The notes beneath the pieces were generated by a model that saw only the letters and a list, made by a program, of their open reading frames with translations, did no database searches and was not told where the DNA came from. DNA of 64,000 nt from Pseudoalteromonas sp. NC201. GTDB lineage: Bacteria; Pseudomonadota; Gammaproteobacteria; Enterobacterales; Alteromonadaceae. Made by a program: the position numbers and the translations under genes. Location of the stretch: positions 568,486-632,485 of the forward strand of contig NZ_CP022523.1 in NCBI RefSeq assembly GCF_002850255.1. Direction: 5' to 3'. Positions within the stretch are counted from its first letter, which is position 1. Every line of letters starts with the position of its first letter. Below, one piece after another: positions 8,226-17,314 of the stretch.

Positions 8226-11069
8226 CTAGAACGTGTACACAGCGCTTAAGAAGTAGCGAGGACCTATTACGTCATACAACTCTGGGAATGTATTTGCTTG
8301 CTGTTGAGCGTCACCTAGTGGTGTTGGCTCTGTGTCTAACACATTCTTGATACCAAATGTTGCTTGTAGGTGATCTGTGAAGTGGTAGCTCGCACTAAGG
8401 TCAAGGTACCATTCTGCTTTAGATATAGGCACAATTTCGTTTTCGCCAGTATCTTCATCAACTTCGCTCATATATCGAACTAGCGCCGCTATGCTCAAAT
8501 CACCTGAAGTCCATGTAAAGCGGTTATTACTTTGGAACTCAGGACGTGGTATACCACAAGTATTACCAAATTTACCAGCACAGTAATTAGTTTCTGTGAA
8601 GCCAACGCTTGGCGTTCTGAAGAACTCATCCAAGATTGTGTTCTTAGAGTTAATGTTCAGTGTTGAACCATTTTCACCGATACCAAAGCCAAGCTCTGTG
8701 GTCCAGTTGAAGTTAACGTCATAGCCTTTGGTTCCTAGCGACGCGATGTTCGCGTTTAGCGCTGTAACAAGGTCTACGTTACCGTCAGGACGACGAGTAA
8801 TTGCTTGACAGTATTCAGAGTTAGGATCTTTAAGTTGGTTGTAACAAACATCCAGAATATTGTTTACGCCACCACCTAGTACATCGATTGCATCATCAAT
8901 CGTGATATCGAAGTAATCGATTGTCACATCAAAGTTTTCGGTTGGTGTAATAACAAGACCGAGAGTAACGGTTTCTGATGTTTCTTCTTTCAGGTCTGGA
9001 TTACCACCGAAGCTACCTTCGATTTGCGCATTTGCTTGCTCAAATACGCCAACTTGAGAAGCTGAAACGCCGTGAGCCTCACAAAGAGCTCTATCTGTTT
9101 TTCCTTCTACAAAACCGTCTACGCTACATGGATCGGTTGCGCTAGGGAAACCATTTGCTGCGCCTTGGAATAGTTCTGAGATATTAGGCGCACGAACAGA
9201 TTCTTGGTAACCTGCTCGGAAAGATACGTATTCATTCACTTTCCAGTTTATAGTTGTTGCAAATGAAGATGCATTACCAATGTTTGAATAGTCAGAAAGA
9301 CGTCCCGCAAACCAAAGTGTAATGTCTTCAGCAAATGCTGCATCAGTTACTAGCGGGATATCAATCTCTGTGAATATTTCATCAACGCTATAACTACCAA
9401 CTGTTGGCTCGCCAGCGTTAAAGCCCAAAACATCACCGGATGCTAAGAACTCATCAGGGCGGAAGCGTGAATCATCAAAACGGCTTTCGTAGCCAATTAC
9501 AAAACCAATTGGCATATCAGCAGATGGTACAGTAAATGGTAGCTCACCAGCAAAATCGATGTGGATAATTTCTTGCTTAATGTTTGTTACGTTAGATGCC
9601 CCGACGTTGATAAAATCAATCGCTGCTTGTGAAATATTGCCTTCACCGAAGATGTTCAATGGTGCACAGCCACCTGACGTGTCTTGACATGCACTACCAT
9701 CGTCAGTTACTAAAATAGCTTGTCTGAAGCGCGTTTCAGAAACGTCGTTATTAAGTAGGTTAGAGCGGTCCAGCTCCGAGCGGCTGTAGTAAGCGTTGTA
9801 TGCCCAGTCACCAATAAAGCCATCAACACCTATCAACACTCGCATCGCATTACGTGTATCAATCGATTGACGTGGACCGTTTTCAACCATACGACGACCG
9901 ATTGTAGCGAATGTAAAGTTACCATCGGCGTCAAGCTGACTAACCATATTGCCAGTTGGTTCACCGTCATCATCGAGTTCTGGCACCAATGCTTTCATTG
10001 CGGCTTGAACGTCTGCACCGAAGTATGGACTGTCAGGGTTAACCACCAAGCCATTTACGAACGCTGGAGTCGGAGCTAGTTGTGATGGCACTTCGTTGCG
10101 AATGAAAGATAGTTCACTATATAAGCGTGTGTCATCATTGATGTAATAGTGTGCAAAAGAGTTAAGTGTTAAACGCTCTTGTGGTAGTTGTAGGTAGTTA
10201 TCAGGGGCATAGTTAAATGCATCGGCTGATGTATATGGTAGGCCTTCACCATTTGGACCAAAACGACCTAGAGTTGTACCATTAGGAAGTGTAGGGCCTG
10301 CAAATATTCTTGTCCCAGGAATACCAGATGACCCACCAGGCACTAAACCTGTATCGCCTTCAGTGAGCGTTACGTTAGTAAAGTCTCTGTCGCCTTGGAA
10401 GATTGATTCACGTTTAGCGTAACCAAAATAAATAGTGGCGTTGCCTTTACCATCGGCAAAGTTTCCACCCAGGGTGAGGTCTGTGTTGAACTTTTCCCCG
10501 TCGCCTTCTTCAGTGATGTCGTATAACGCAGAGATTTCAGCGCCTTCGAAGTCGTCTTTCAATCGAAAGTTTACAACACCTGCTAGTGCATCAGAGCCAT
10601 ATACCGCACCTGCACCACCGGTAATGATGTCTACACCTTCGATAAGAGAAGCAGGAATAGTGTTTAAGTCGACAACACCTGTTTGTGTTGCTGGTACCCA
10701 GCGGCGACCATTAACAAGAACAAGGGTACGCTCATCACCTAGACCACGTAAATTTACTCGCGCGGTACCATCACCAGGGTTATTTGAGCTTGGTCCGAAA
10801 GAAGGAACTGTTAGTGGTAACTCGGCAAGTTTCTGCTCGACGTTTAAGTTACCAGATATTGCAAATTCAGTACCGTCTAGTTCGATAACAGGTGTTTTTG
10901 CCGTTAACGCGACACGCTGAATACGAGAGCCCGTAATAGAAATTCTTTCGACTTCGTCATTAGCACCATCAGCAGCTTCTTCAGCTGATGCTTGAATGCT
11001 CAAACTTCCACCGATTAGGCACGCAGAAGTTATAAGCATACTTAACTTAGAACGCTTGAATTGTTTCAT
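8226..11069 (-). CDS. TonB-dependent outer membrane receptor
   Basis: 947 residues. Signal peptide MKQFKRSKLSMLITSACLIG...ASAEE, then a TonB-box-like segment (VERISITGSRI), a plug domain (LRGLGDERTLVLVNGRRWVP, GAGAVYGSDALAGVVNF) and a beta-barrel ending in the outer-membrane motif SAVYTF. It takes up an unknown substrate using TonB energy. The frame extends to 11234, but the ATG at 11069 has a good ribosome binding site (AGGGGATATC) and starts the signal peptide. It heads the receptor/oxygenase group and is divergent from a LytTR regulator. The plug (GSRIQR, VDLNTIPASLIEGVDI) is of the type common in peptide/carbohydrate receptors of Alteromonadales; it is not obviously a siderophore receptor. 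Confidence 0.92.
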   Translation of the reverse strand: MKQFKRSKLSMLITSACLIGGSLSIQASAEEAADGANDEVERISITGSRIQRVALTAKTPVIELDGTEFAISGNLNVEQKLAELPLTVPSFGPSSNNPGDGTARVNLRGLGDERTLVLVNGRRWVPATQTGVVDLNTIPASLIEGVDIITGGAGAVYGSDALAGVVNFRLKDDFEGAEISALYDITEEGDGEKFNTDLTLGGNFADGKGNATIYFGYAKRESIFQGDRDFTNVTLTEGDTGLVPGGSSGIPGTRIFAGPTLPNGTTLGRFGPNGEGLPYTSADAFNYAPDNYLQLPQERLTLNSFAHYYINDDTRLYSELSFIRNEVPSQLAPTPAFVNGLVVNPDSPYFGADVQAAMKALVPELDDDGEPTGNMVSQLDADGNFTFATIGRRMVENGPRQSIDTRNAMRVLIGVDGFIGDWAYNAYYSRSELDRSNLLNNDVSETRFRQAILVTDDGSACQDTSGGCAPLNIFGEGNISQAAIDFINVGASNVTNIKQEIIHIDFAGELPFTVPSADMPIGFVIGYESRFDDSRFRPDEFLASGDVLGFNAGEPTVGSYSVDEIFTEIDIPLVTDAAFAEDITLWFAGRLSDYSNIGNASSFATTINWKVNEYVSFRAGYQESVRAPNISELFQGAANGFPSATDPCSVDGFVEGKTDRALCEAHGVSASQVGVFEQANAQIEGSFGGNPDLKEETSETVTLGLVITPTENFDVTIDYFDITIDDAIDVLGGGVNNILDVCYNQLKDPNSEYCQAITRRPDGNVDLVTALNANIASLGTKGYDVNFNWTTELGFGIGENGSTLNINSKNTILDEFFRTPSVGFTETNYCAGKFGNTCGIPRPEFQSNNRFTWTSGDLSIAALVRYMSEVDEDTGENEIVPISKAEWYLDLSASYHFTDHLQATFGIKNVLDTEPTPLGDAQQQANTFPELYDVIGPRYFLSAVYTF

Positions 11070-11241
11070 GATATCCCCTGATAGGTTTGTTTTGGATACC
11101 TTTGGCGAGCTTGCTAACTCATCACAAAGGCTTATTAGTATCACGAGGAGGCTATGTCGGAAGTCGGGAATATGCCAGTTGAGATACGTAAGGTGACGGA
11201 AAGTAGTGACGACAGGAGTTAAAAAAAAGATCAAATTTAAT

Positions 11242-11270
11242 TTGCGAATTACACTGTGACAATCTATAAC
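11242..11270 (+). promoter_or_regulatory. Candidate sigma-70 promoter for the LytTR regulator
   Basis: TTGCGA (11242-11247) and TATAAC (11265-11270) are separated by 17 bp, about 80 bp before the regulator start codon. Read by eye only. Confidence 0.35.
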
Positions 11271-11275
11271 AATTA

Positions 11276-11325
11276 TTTGTTAACTATTGTGAAATGAGAT
11301 ACAAAGTATTAGTATCTTTGTTAAC
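11276..11325 (+). promoter_or_regulatory. Two TTTGTTAAC direct repeats
   Basis: TTTGTTAAC occurs at 11276-11284 and 11317-11325, 41 bp apart (about four helical turns), between the divergent receptor and LytTR genes. LytTR proteins bind paired direct repeats, so these may be sites for the neighbouring regulator, although the usual spacing is shorter. Confidence 0.3.
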
Positions 11326-11349
11326 CTGTTGATGTCTTTAAGGTGATGA

Positions 11350-12066
11350 ATGAAAAAAGTGACAATCTTGATTCCCTGCTATTTGTCTGCGCTTGGCGTT
11401 GAAATGAGTACAAAGTTAAAGGAAGTCGCTGTTTGTTCCCAGTTTGTTTACTATCAAACATTTGTTGATATTTTGGAAACTATTGAGTCGGGTGAAATAG
11501 ACTGTTTGTTAATAGATTCTTCGTTTGAAAGTGATCCCAAAAAGCAAGAATTGATCGCGAAAAAGTTCTCATCTGTTTCGACTATAAAGATCACTACAGA
11601 TACCAAACTCAGTTCTTGTACAGTGATGTCTCTTGAAGGGCGAGATAAGACAGATACGCTTATTGAGAACATACTTCATACCGTATTCTCAAGTCCTCAG
11701 GAGCTAACCTCTGAGTACATGCCAAATCAACGACTAATAGTGAAAGACTCCGGGCATATTCATGTTATTAAAGTTGAAGAACTGGCTTGGGTTGGAGGTG
11801 CCGGTAATTATGTTGAGCTCCATTTGATAAATAGGCAGCGCTCAATACTTCATCGGGATACCATGTCTGCGATGGAAAAAAATTTAAAGATGTTTGGCTT
11901 CTCTAGGATCCACAAGTCTTCACTCGTTAATTTGAATGCAATTAGTGAACTTAAAACAAGAGATAATGGTGATTACGATGTTATTTTGGAAAATGGCGAC
12001 TCACTTCATCTATCAAGGCGATATAAGCAGAATTTATCTTCTCTTTTACAGTCCAACATAAGCTGA
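11350..12066 (+). CDS. LytTR-domain DNA-binding regulator with degenerate receiver-like N-terminus
   Basis: 238 residues. The C-terminus (about 128-236) is a LytTR DNA-binding domain: VEELAWVGGAGNYVELHL, FSRIHKSSLVNLNAI and GDSLHLSRRYKQNL are typical. The first ~115 residues look like a receiver fold (DCLLIDSSF with D51 and D56) but the acidic pair expected near the N-terminus is missing (TILIPCYLS), so ordinary phosphorylation is doubtful. It is divergent from the TonB receptor with 280 bp between the starts and is a likely controller of that gene. Its stop converges on the LysR gene with a shared hairpin. Confidence 0.85.
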   Translation: MKKVTILIPCYLSALGVEMSTKLKEVAVCSQFVYYQTFVDILETIESGEIDCLLIDSSFESDPKKQELIAKKFSSVSTIKITTDTKLSSCTVMSLEGRDKTDTLIENILHTVFSSPQELTSEYMPNQRLIVKDSGHIHVIKVEELAWVGGAGNYVELHLINRQRSILHRDTMSAMEKNLKMFGFSRIHKSSLVNLNAISELKTRDNGDYDVILENGDSLHLSRRYKQNLSSLLQSNIS

Positions 12067-12081
12067 CACTTTAAGTCAGCT
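12061..12081. terminator. Bidirectional hairpin between convergent genes
   Basis: AGCTGAC, loop ACTTTAA, GTCAGCT. It overlaps the end of the LytTR gene and the end of the LysR gene, so it can serve both transcripts. No long T run. Confidence 0.45.
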
Positions 12082-12966
12082 GATGCCCTTCGCAAAGTTT
12101 ACAAACTCGTTAAAAATGGAGTCCTTAATCAATCTGTCTGGTGTGAAGGCGTAGTAATTTTGGTATGCACTTTCAATTGTGCCTATAAGGTTTACATCAT
12201 AATGGCGCTTCAATTCTGATTGTATTGACAGCGGAGCTGGGAAGATACCGAATCCTTGTTGGCCTAATGCTTTCATTAAAGCACTATCATCTACATGACC
12301 AGCCACTTTAATTTCTATATTTTGCTCTTGGAGCCAAAATTGAATCGAGTTAGTTACAGGGCTGTGCTTTGCTGGAAGAATGAGCGACTGATCTTGTAAC
12401 GATTTTGGATAATTTGCACTGAGTTGCTCACTGTTTGAAGCTGAACCATATAAGCCAATTTGACTTTTTCCAATCTCGTGGCAAAAAACATTGAAAGGAA
12501 GGTGACTATCAAGTGGCTTATCTGCAAGCACGATATCGAGCTTATGCATGGCCATCTGAGCTAGCAATTCTGATTGTTGACCGTCAATACAATGTAAATT
12601 GGCAACTTGCTCATTTTCTATCAGTGGAGCAAGCCACTTTGAAACCAATGATTTTGGAATCGCATCAGAAATACCAACTTTTAATGTACGATGTATAGCT
12701 GTTGCGCCATCTTGTGTTGTCTCCAACCACTCTTTTGCAATCGAAAACATATCATCCGCATACTGTTTGGTTAAAATGCCGAAGTCAGTCAATCTGAGAC
12801 CTCTTCCTTCTCTTATGAATAGAGGTTTCCCAAGGCGTGCTTCCAAACTAGATAGTTGCGCACTAATTGTTTGAGGTGTCAAATGAAGGACTTTGCTTGC
12901 ACCAGCAATACTGCCTTCATTGCTTACTTGCCAAAAATAGTAAAGGTGATTGAAGTTTATATTCAT
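12076..12966 (-). CDS. LysR family transcriptional regulator, NhaR-like
   Basis: 296 residues. The N-terminal winged helix (NHLYYFWQVSNEGSIAGASK, LHLTPQTISAQLSSLEARLG, LFIREGRGLRLTDFG) closely resembles NhaR, the activator of the NhaA sodium/proton antiporter gene. The remaining ~200 residues form the effector-binding domain. No nhaA is present in the window, so the target is unknown; it could regulate in trans. The start at 12966 gives the standard LysR N-terminus. Confidence 0.85.
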   Translation of the reverse strand: MNINFNHLYYFWQVSNEGSIAGASKVLHLTPQTISAQLSSLEARLGKPLFIREGRGLRLTDFGILTKQYADDMFSIAKEWLETTQDGATAIHRTLKVGISDAIPKSLVSKWLAPLIENEQVANLHCIDGQQSELLAQMAMHKLDIVLADKPLDSHLPFNVFCHEIGKSQIGLYGSASNSEQLSANYPKSLQDQSLILPAKHSPVTNSIQFWLQEQNIEIKVAGHVDDSALMKALGQQGFGIFPAPLSIQSELKRHYDVNLIGTIESAYQNYYAFTPDRLIKDSIFNEFVNFAKGIS

Positions 12967-13147
12967 ATTGTTCGTAAAAATCTTACTTTAGGTTAGGTAT
13001 AATCAGCTTTTCTCTTTTGGTGAACATTAGTAGATTTGATCTCACGGCGCAAGTATAAGTTGAGAGAATGCAGCGAAAACACTTTGATATTCGAGTCATT
13101 CTAAGTTTTCAATACAGTAATATTTGATGCGATTGTCTGAGGTAATG

Positions 13148-13450
13148 ATGAAACTGAATCTTGTTGGTGTAAATGAACCTATAGCGGTGTCGAGTAAAGT
13201 GGTTTTCACTAAAGCGATAAATGCAGCGTTAAGTGGTTATACAAACAATATTCGAAAGATAAATGTACGAATTGAAAAACAGGTGGATAAGCAGGTTGGC
13301 AGGCTTACCTTATGCCAAGTTGAGCTTTTGTTACCTGGATTACCGACGTTAAAGGTTAAGACCAAAGGTAAAACCCTGCTGCAGGCGTTAAACCGTGCAT
13401 TAAGCAATTGTAAGCAAATCTTAAAACAGAATTATTTTAAGCTCAGTTAG
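13148..13450 (+). CDS. HPF/RaiA-like ribosome-associated protein (putative)
   Basis: About 100 residues. The pattern of strands and helices (KINVRIEKQVDK, CQVELLLPGLPTLKVKTKGK, LLQALNRALSNCKQILKQ) resembles the ribosome hibernation factor / sigma-54 modulation fold, in which a helix with A-L-x-x-A follows a beta sheet. If so, it binds the 30S subunit in stationary phase. The frame is open from a TTG at 13124; the tandem ATGs at 13145/13148 follow TGAGG and are preferred. A terminator follows at 13489. It is too short and divergent for certainty. Confidence 0.6.
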   Translation: MKLNLVGVNEPIAVSSKVVFTKAINAALSGYTNNIRKINVRIEKQVDKQVGRLTLCQVELLLPGLPTLKVKTKGKTLLQALNRALSNCKQILKQNYFKLS

Positions 13451-13488
13451 TTTTTGAGGCTGAGTGATTCCATTCCCAAGCACTTGCA

Positions 13489-13514
13489 GCGGCAAGGATG
13501 CCGCGCAATTTTTT
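13489..13514 (+). terminator. Rho-independent terminator
   Basis: GCGGCA, loop AGGA, TGCCGC, then GCAATTTTTT. It ends the HPF-like gene. Confidence 0.7.
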
Positions 13515-13576
13515 ACTAAAGATATTCGATAAATTACCGATATGTAGGTCAAAGGAATCATGTTGGCCAAACAACA

Positions 13577-14002
13577 ATGAACGTTAACTTTTTAATTCAC
13601 TCCCCAATTCAATCAGCTACGAGTCAGAAGGAGCAGGAAGCCAAAGTTGAAGAGACGAACTCGCCCAGACCTCTTAGGTTATCTGAAGAAGATATGTCTA
13701 AATTGTCTGGAGAAGAGGTAAAGGAAGAGCAAGAAGAAGCCGCACTGCCTCCGCATATTCAAAAAATGGTTGAAAAGCTCGAAGAGTTAAGAGAAAAAAT
13801 TAAAGAGGAACAAAAATTACTTGATGAATTAAAGGCAAGTGACTCTTATTCTGATGAAATGAAAGCTGAGTTGGTGACACAAAAACTTGAATTTATACTG
13901 CGCATGCAGAGCCAAGTTGTTGAGTTGACGAAAAATATTCAAGAAGCGCTAAAAGAAGCCGGGATCAGCGATCCGGGGGTCTTGTTAAAAGCACTAGCTT
14001 AA
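13577..14002 (+). CDS. Hypothetical acidic coiled-coil protein
   Basis: 141 residues, rich in Glu and Lys. A predicted coiled coil runs from about residue 58 to 128 (MVEKLEELREKIKEEQKLL). The first 30 residues are polar and may be disordered. There is no signal peptide or membrane segment, so it is probably cytoplasmic. I do not recognise a named family. Its last 9 bp overlap the end of the convergent response regulator. Confidence 0.7.
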   Translation: MNVNFLIHSPIQSATSQKEQEAKVEETNSPRPLRLSEEDMSKLSGEEVKEEQEEAALPPHIQKMVEKLEELREKIKEEQKLLDELKASDSYSDEMKAELVTQKLEFILRMQSQVVELTKNIQEALKEAGISDPGVLLKALA

Positions 14003-14893
14003 AAGTCCGACCAATAGGATTTTCCCTTGCGCCATGTTTGGGCGTTGGCAGCATATATCTATCCTCATATTTGAAGCAGTTTTATACAGACGCTTCAATT
14101 TAGGAAAAGGTTTAGTGACTAGCTGTAGGGCTTTTACTCTTAGACTTCTTCTTGTTATTCCATCCAAAAACGCATAAGAAGTTGAGTTTAATGCTGAGTG
14201 GCAAGCGGTTAACATGTGCTCTGTGATCTGGTGTTGATGAATGGCTTCAAATCCTGCCTGATCTGTTAAATTTCCAGTGGAAGCGGCGAGCACACAAACT
14301 GAATACACATCAAATATCCCTATTGCGCGTACCTTCTGACTACTAGGATCCTCGTATGCAACCATGACGCAAGGCAGGTTATCAGGATCATACTCCATTT
14401 GATTAATCTGATAGAGCCTCAGTTCAGTGTCGATATGTTTATTCATAAGTTTTTCAAGTTGTCCAACTTGAGGCAAAGGAACGCCTTTGTGCAGAGTATG
14501 AATTTCCCTTGTTTTTGAGCTTTCCTCTGCGGCTTTGACCAAGGGCATGATTTTATTGTGGAGGTCATCATCTGCAAATGGTTTAGACAGCACAAATGCC
14601 GCTCCGTAATCAAGGGCTAGCTTTATTTGCTCGCGGTCGTCCACAGTGGTTACCATTGCCATGGTCACACCCAGTTGTTTCTGTTTGATAGCTTTAACTA
14701 ATGCGAGTCCCGAAATATCAGGCATATGCCAGTCAGTTAATACAATATCAGGATGCCAAGAGCCGATAATTTTCAGGGCTTCTTTTGCACTTTGTGCTTT
14801 CTTTATCAACAACTTGCGATATCTAAAACGTACTAAACCGCGACGAATAATCTCAAGTGTTGCCGCACTGTCATCCACGAGCAATATCTTCAC
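13994..14893 (-). CDS. Response regulator with orphan C-terminal domain
   Basis: 299 residues with a GTG start at 14893. The first ~120 residues are a complete CheY-like receiver: D7/D8, phospho-acceptor D54 in LTDWHMPD, T82/T83 and K104 in SKPF. The remaining ~175 residues are not a recognisable DNA-binding or enzyme domain; they contain PCVMVAYEDPSSQKVRAIGI and CHSALNSTSYAFLDGITRRS. The output may be protein-protein contact, as in chemotaxis or type IV pilus adaptors. No histidine kinase lies nearby. It is divergent from the coiled-coil membrane protein. Confidence 0.8.
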   Translation of the reverse strand: MKILLVDDSAATLEIIRRGLVRFRYRKLLIKKAQSAKEALKIIGSWHPDIVLTDWHMPDISGLALVKAIKQKQLGVTMAMVTTVDDREQIKLALDYGAAFVLSKPFADDDLHNKIMPLVKAAEESSKTREIHTLHKGVPLPQVGQLEKLMNKHIDTELRLYQINQMEYDPDNLPCVMVAYEDPSSQKVRAIGIFDVYSVCVLAASTGNLTDQAGFEAIHQHQITEHMLTACHSALNSTSYAFLDGITRRSLRVKALQLVTKPFPKLKRLYKTASNMRIDICCQRPNMAQGKILLVGLLS

Positions 14894-14985
14894 AAATTAC
14901 CACTTTATTGAAAAATATAGATTTATTATAGGCACGATTTTTAACCAATACTAAAATGAAAGTAAGAAAATAATGAGTGTGCAAT

Positions 14986-15789
14986 ATGTTTCTAGGTAAA
15001 CTACCAATTGATGTATTTATCTATATGGCGGTGAATATCGGGCTGCTGATATTGGCTTTTTGGTTCTATATTTTGCTGTTAATCCTCCGAGAGTTTAGGC
15101 TCTTTGCAAAGGCTGCTGGTGGAGCTGGGACATCCAACCCAGAGCAACAGTATCTACTCCAACATTGTCGCGAAGCGATAAATAAGTCGATGAAGTTTGT
15201 TGAAGATAATCAACATACCATTCAAGAGTTGGCTAATTTACAAGTCCATTTAGAGCAGCAATTAGCAGAGGTTAAACGCTCTACACAGGATCATATCTCG
15301 ACCGAAGAACAAACTCGCATGGACGATTTAAACAGTAAGCTACTTAAATCGCATCGATTAATAAAGAAACTTAGGGGGGATCTGTCGAAGGGTTTAGAGC
15401 GACTGAAGCAAACAAGAAGAAAACTTTATGACCAATATGAATCTACAGAGGAATTACAAAAAGAAAATGACACATTAAAGCAGCAGTTGGAAGCTTCTAA
15501 AGCGATGGGAGGTACGTCCGAGCAAGAATTGGAGCAATTGGTCGCTACCTTTGAGAAGGAGCGTCAAGATATGTCTCTAACGATTAATGAATACAAACGA
15601 CAAATAGCCGAACAAAATCAGGCTTTGCAACAGCTAATGGTGCAAGAGCAAGAAGTAGAAGATGGGCCAAAGCTTCAGGCTATCCAAAAAGAGTTGGAAC
15701 AAACGCGAGAAGCATTAGAGCACTTGTCTAAAGAAAAAAAGTTTATCGAGAGTCGGTACTTAGAGGTTGTCAAAAATCAAACCAAATAG
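14986..15789 (+). CDS. Membrane-anchored coiled-coil protein
   Basis: About 267 residues. One transmembrane helix near the N-terminus (VFIYMAVNIGLLILAFWFYI) is followed by about 210 residues of nearly continuous heptad-rich coiled coil. It is probably an inner-membrane anchored scaffold with a cytoplasmic tail. A GTG at 14977 is an alternative start three codons upstream. It is divergent from the response regulator and could be its partner, but that is only inferred from position. No family recognised. Confidence 0.7.
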   Translation: MFLGKLPIDVFIYMAVNIGLLILAFWFYILLLILREFRLFAKAAGGAGTSNPEQQYLLQHCREAINKSMKFVEDNQHTIQELANLQVHLEQQLAEVKRSTQDHISTEEQTRMDDLNSKLLKSHRLIKKLRGDLSKGLERLKQTRRKLYDQYESTEELQKENDTLKQQLEASKAMGGTSEQELEQLVATFEKERQDMSLTINEYKRQIAEQNQALQQLMVQEQEVEDGPKLQAIQKELEQTREALEHLSKEKKFIESRYLEVVKNQTK

Positions 15790-16031
15790 TTAACAAAATG
15801 TTTTATTTCTCGTGACATTAGTCTTGGCTTTGTGTAAGGTTTAGGCACTCAGGTTACCAGATTTGTTTTAAGCTTTTGAGGTCTACTTCGCTAGATAATT
15901 CATGCTTTGGTATTAAATTGTTGGCTTCTAATAATTAAACGAAGAGATGTGATTGTGGTGGAATAGTTAGTAATAATGCTCCAAAAATACATAGTACTCA
16001 ATAGCTAAGGCAGTGGTAAAAGGATTATTTC

Positions 16032-17303
16032 ATGGCCTATATTCCAGATACGAGCGCTCAAGACTCGGTGGTTGAAAGACCAAAGAAAAATAGATTATTC
16101 ATAATAGTAATTGGTATTTTTATATTAATTGCTGTTTTTTTTATGACCCCCATTTTTACACAGTGGGCAAGCGGTCAAACAGCTGTTTCTAGCGATAAAG
16201 TTCACATAGCATCAGTGAAGCGAGGTGACTTCATCCGCGATATTTCTGTTCAAGGTAAAGTCGTGGCAGCGCGGCGCCCCACTATATATAGCCCTGCTCA
16301 GGGAACGGTTACCTACTTGGTAGAGTCTGGTGACAGTGTGGTGGAAGGACAAGTCCTCGCCGTTCTAGATAGTCCTGAGTTGAAAAGCGAATTTGCACAA
16401 CATCAAGCACAGTTAAACAAGTTAGAAACGGAACTTCAAAGGCAAATTATTCAAGCCAAAAAGCAAGACTTAGCACAAGAGAATTATTTAGGTAAAGCGA
16501 CTGTTGTGTTAAATGCAGCAAAGCGGGAGATGCGCCGTTCTGAGAACGGTTTGAAAACGCAAGTTGTAAGTGACATTGACTATCAAAAAGCCAAAGATGA
16601 TCTCGAAAACGCAGAGCGTGAATATCGCCTAGCAATTAAAGAAGTGGAGTTACAAAAAGAAAGCCAAAAATTTGAGATCCGTACCAAAGAGTTAGAGTTT
16701 GAGGCGCAAAAAGTAAAAGTGGTGGAGCTTCAGAGGCAAGTTGCTGCTTTAAAAGTACTGTCGCCGGTAGGTGGATTAGTTGGTAACTTGACGGTAGAGC
16801 AAAAAAATACAGTCGCCAAAAATCAGCCATTACTTAGTGTGGTGGATCTCTCAAAGTATGAGATAGAGGTGCAAATCCCAGAAAGCTATTCAGACGACCT
16901 TGCGCTGGGAATGTTGGCTGAGGTAAGTCTTAATGGAGAAGTGTATAGCGGAGAAATAGTTGCTATCTCTCCAGAAATTGAAAATGGTCGAGTTGAAGGG
17001 AAAATTCGATTTAAAGACGACACCATTCAGGGGTTAAGGCAGAACCAAAGGTTAACGAGTCGAATTGTGATTGAACAAAAGCAAAATATTGCCTACCTAC
17101 CACACGGGCAATACATAGAAGCCTATAACGGACAGTTTGCTTACGTAGTAAAAGAGGGTTCTGCAATAAAAACACCAATACAAATCGGATTAAGAAGTAT
17201 TGGGCAAGTAGAAGTACTTTCGGGGCTTAATGTTGGCGATCAGGTGATTACCTCTGACGCGCGAATCTTTAAAGACGCTCCCAGTGTGAAAATAATTCAA
17301 TAA
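16032..17303 (+). CDS. HlyD/MacA-family periplasmic adaptor subunit
   Basis: 423 residues. Cytoplasmic N-tail, one membrane helix (about 23-43), then a lipoyl-like half motif (YSPAQGTVTYLVESGDSVVE), a long alpha-hairpin (about 115-235, Gln/Lys/Glu rich), the returning lipoyl half (SPVGGLVGNLTV) and beta-barrel segments. It links an inner-membrane ABC pump to an outer-membrane channel, which is not encoded here. A Shine-Dalgarno AAAAGG precedes the ATG. It is the first gene of a four-gene operon with 8-11 bp gaps. Confidence 0.92.
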   Translation: MAYIPDTSAQDSVVERPKKNRLFIIVIGIFILIAVFFMTPIFTQWASGQTAVSSDKVHIASVKRGDFIRDISVQGKVVAARRPTIYSPAQGTVTYLVESGDSVVEGQVLAVLDSPELKSEFAQHQAQLNKLETELQRQIIQAKKQDLAQENYLGKATVVLNAAKREMRRSENGLKTQVVSDIDYQKAKDDLENAEREYRLAIKEVELQKESQKFEIRTKELEFEAQKVKVVELQRQVAALKVLSPVGGLVGNLTVEQKNTVAKNQPLLSVVDLSKYEIEVQIPESYSDDLALGMLAEVSLNGEVYSGEIVAISPEIENGRVEGKIRFKDDTIQGLRQNQRLTSRIVIEQKQNIAYLPHGQYIEAYNGQFAYVVKEGSAIKTPIQIGLRSIGQVEVLSGLNVGDQVITSDARIFKDAPSVKIIQ

Positions 17304-17314
17304 GGAGCTGTAAT

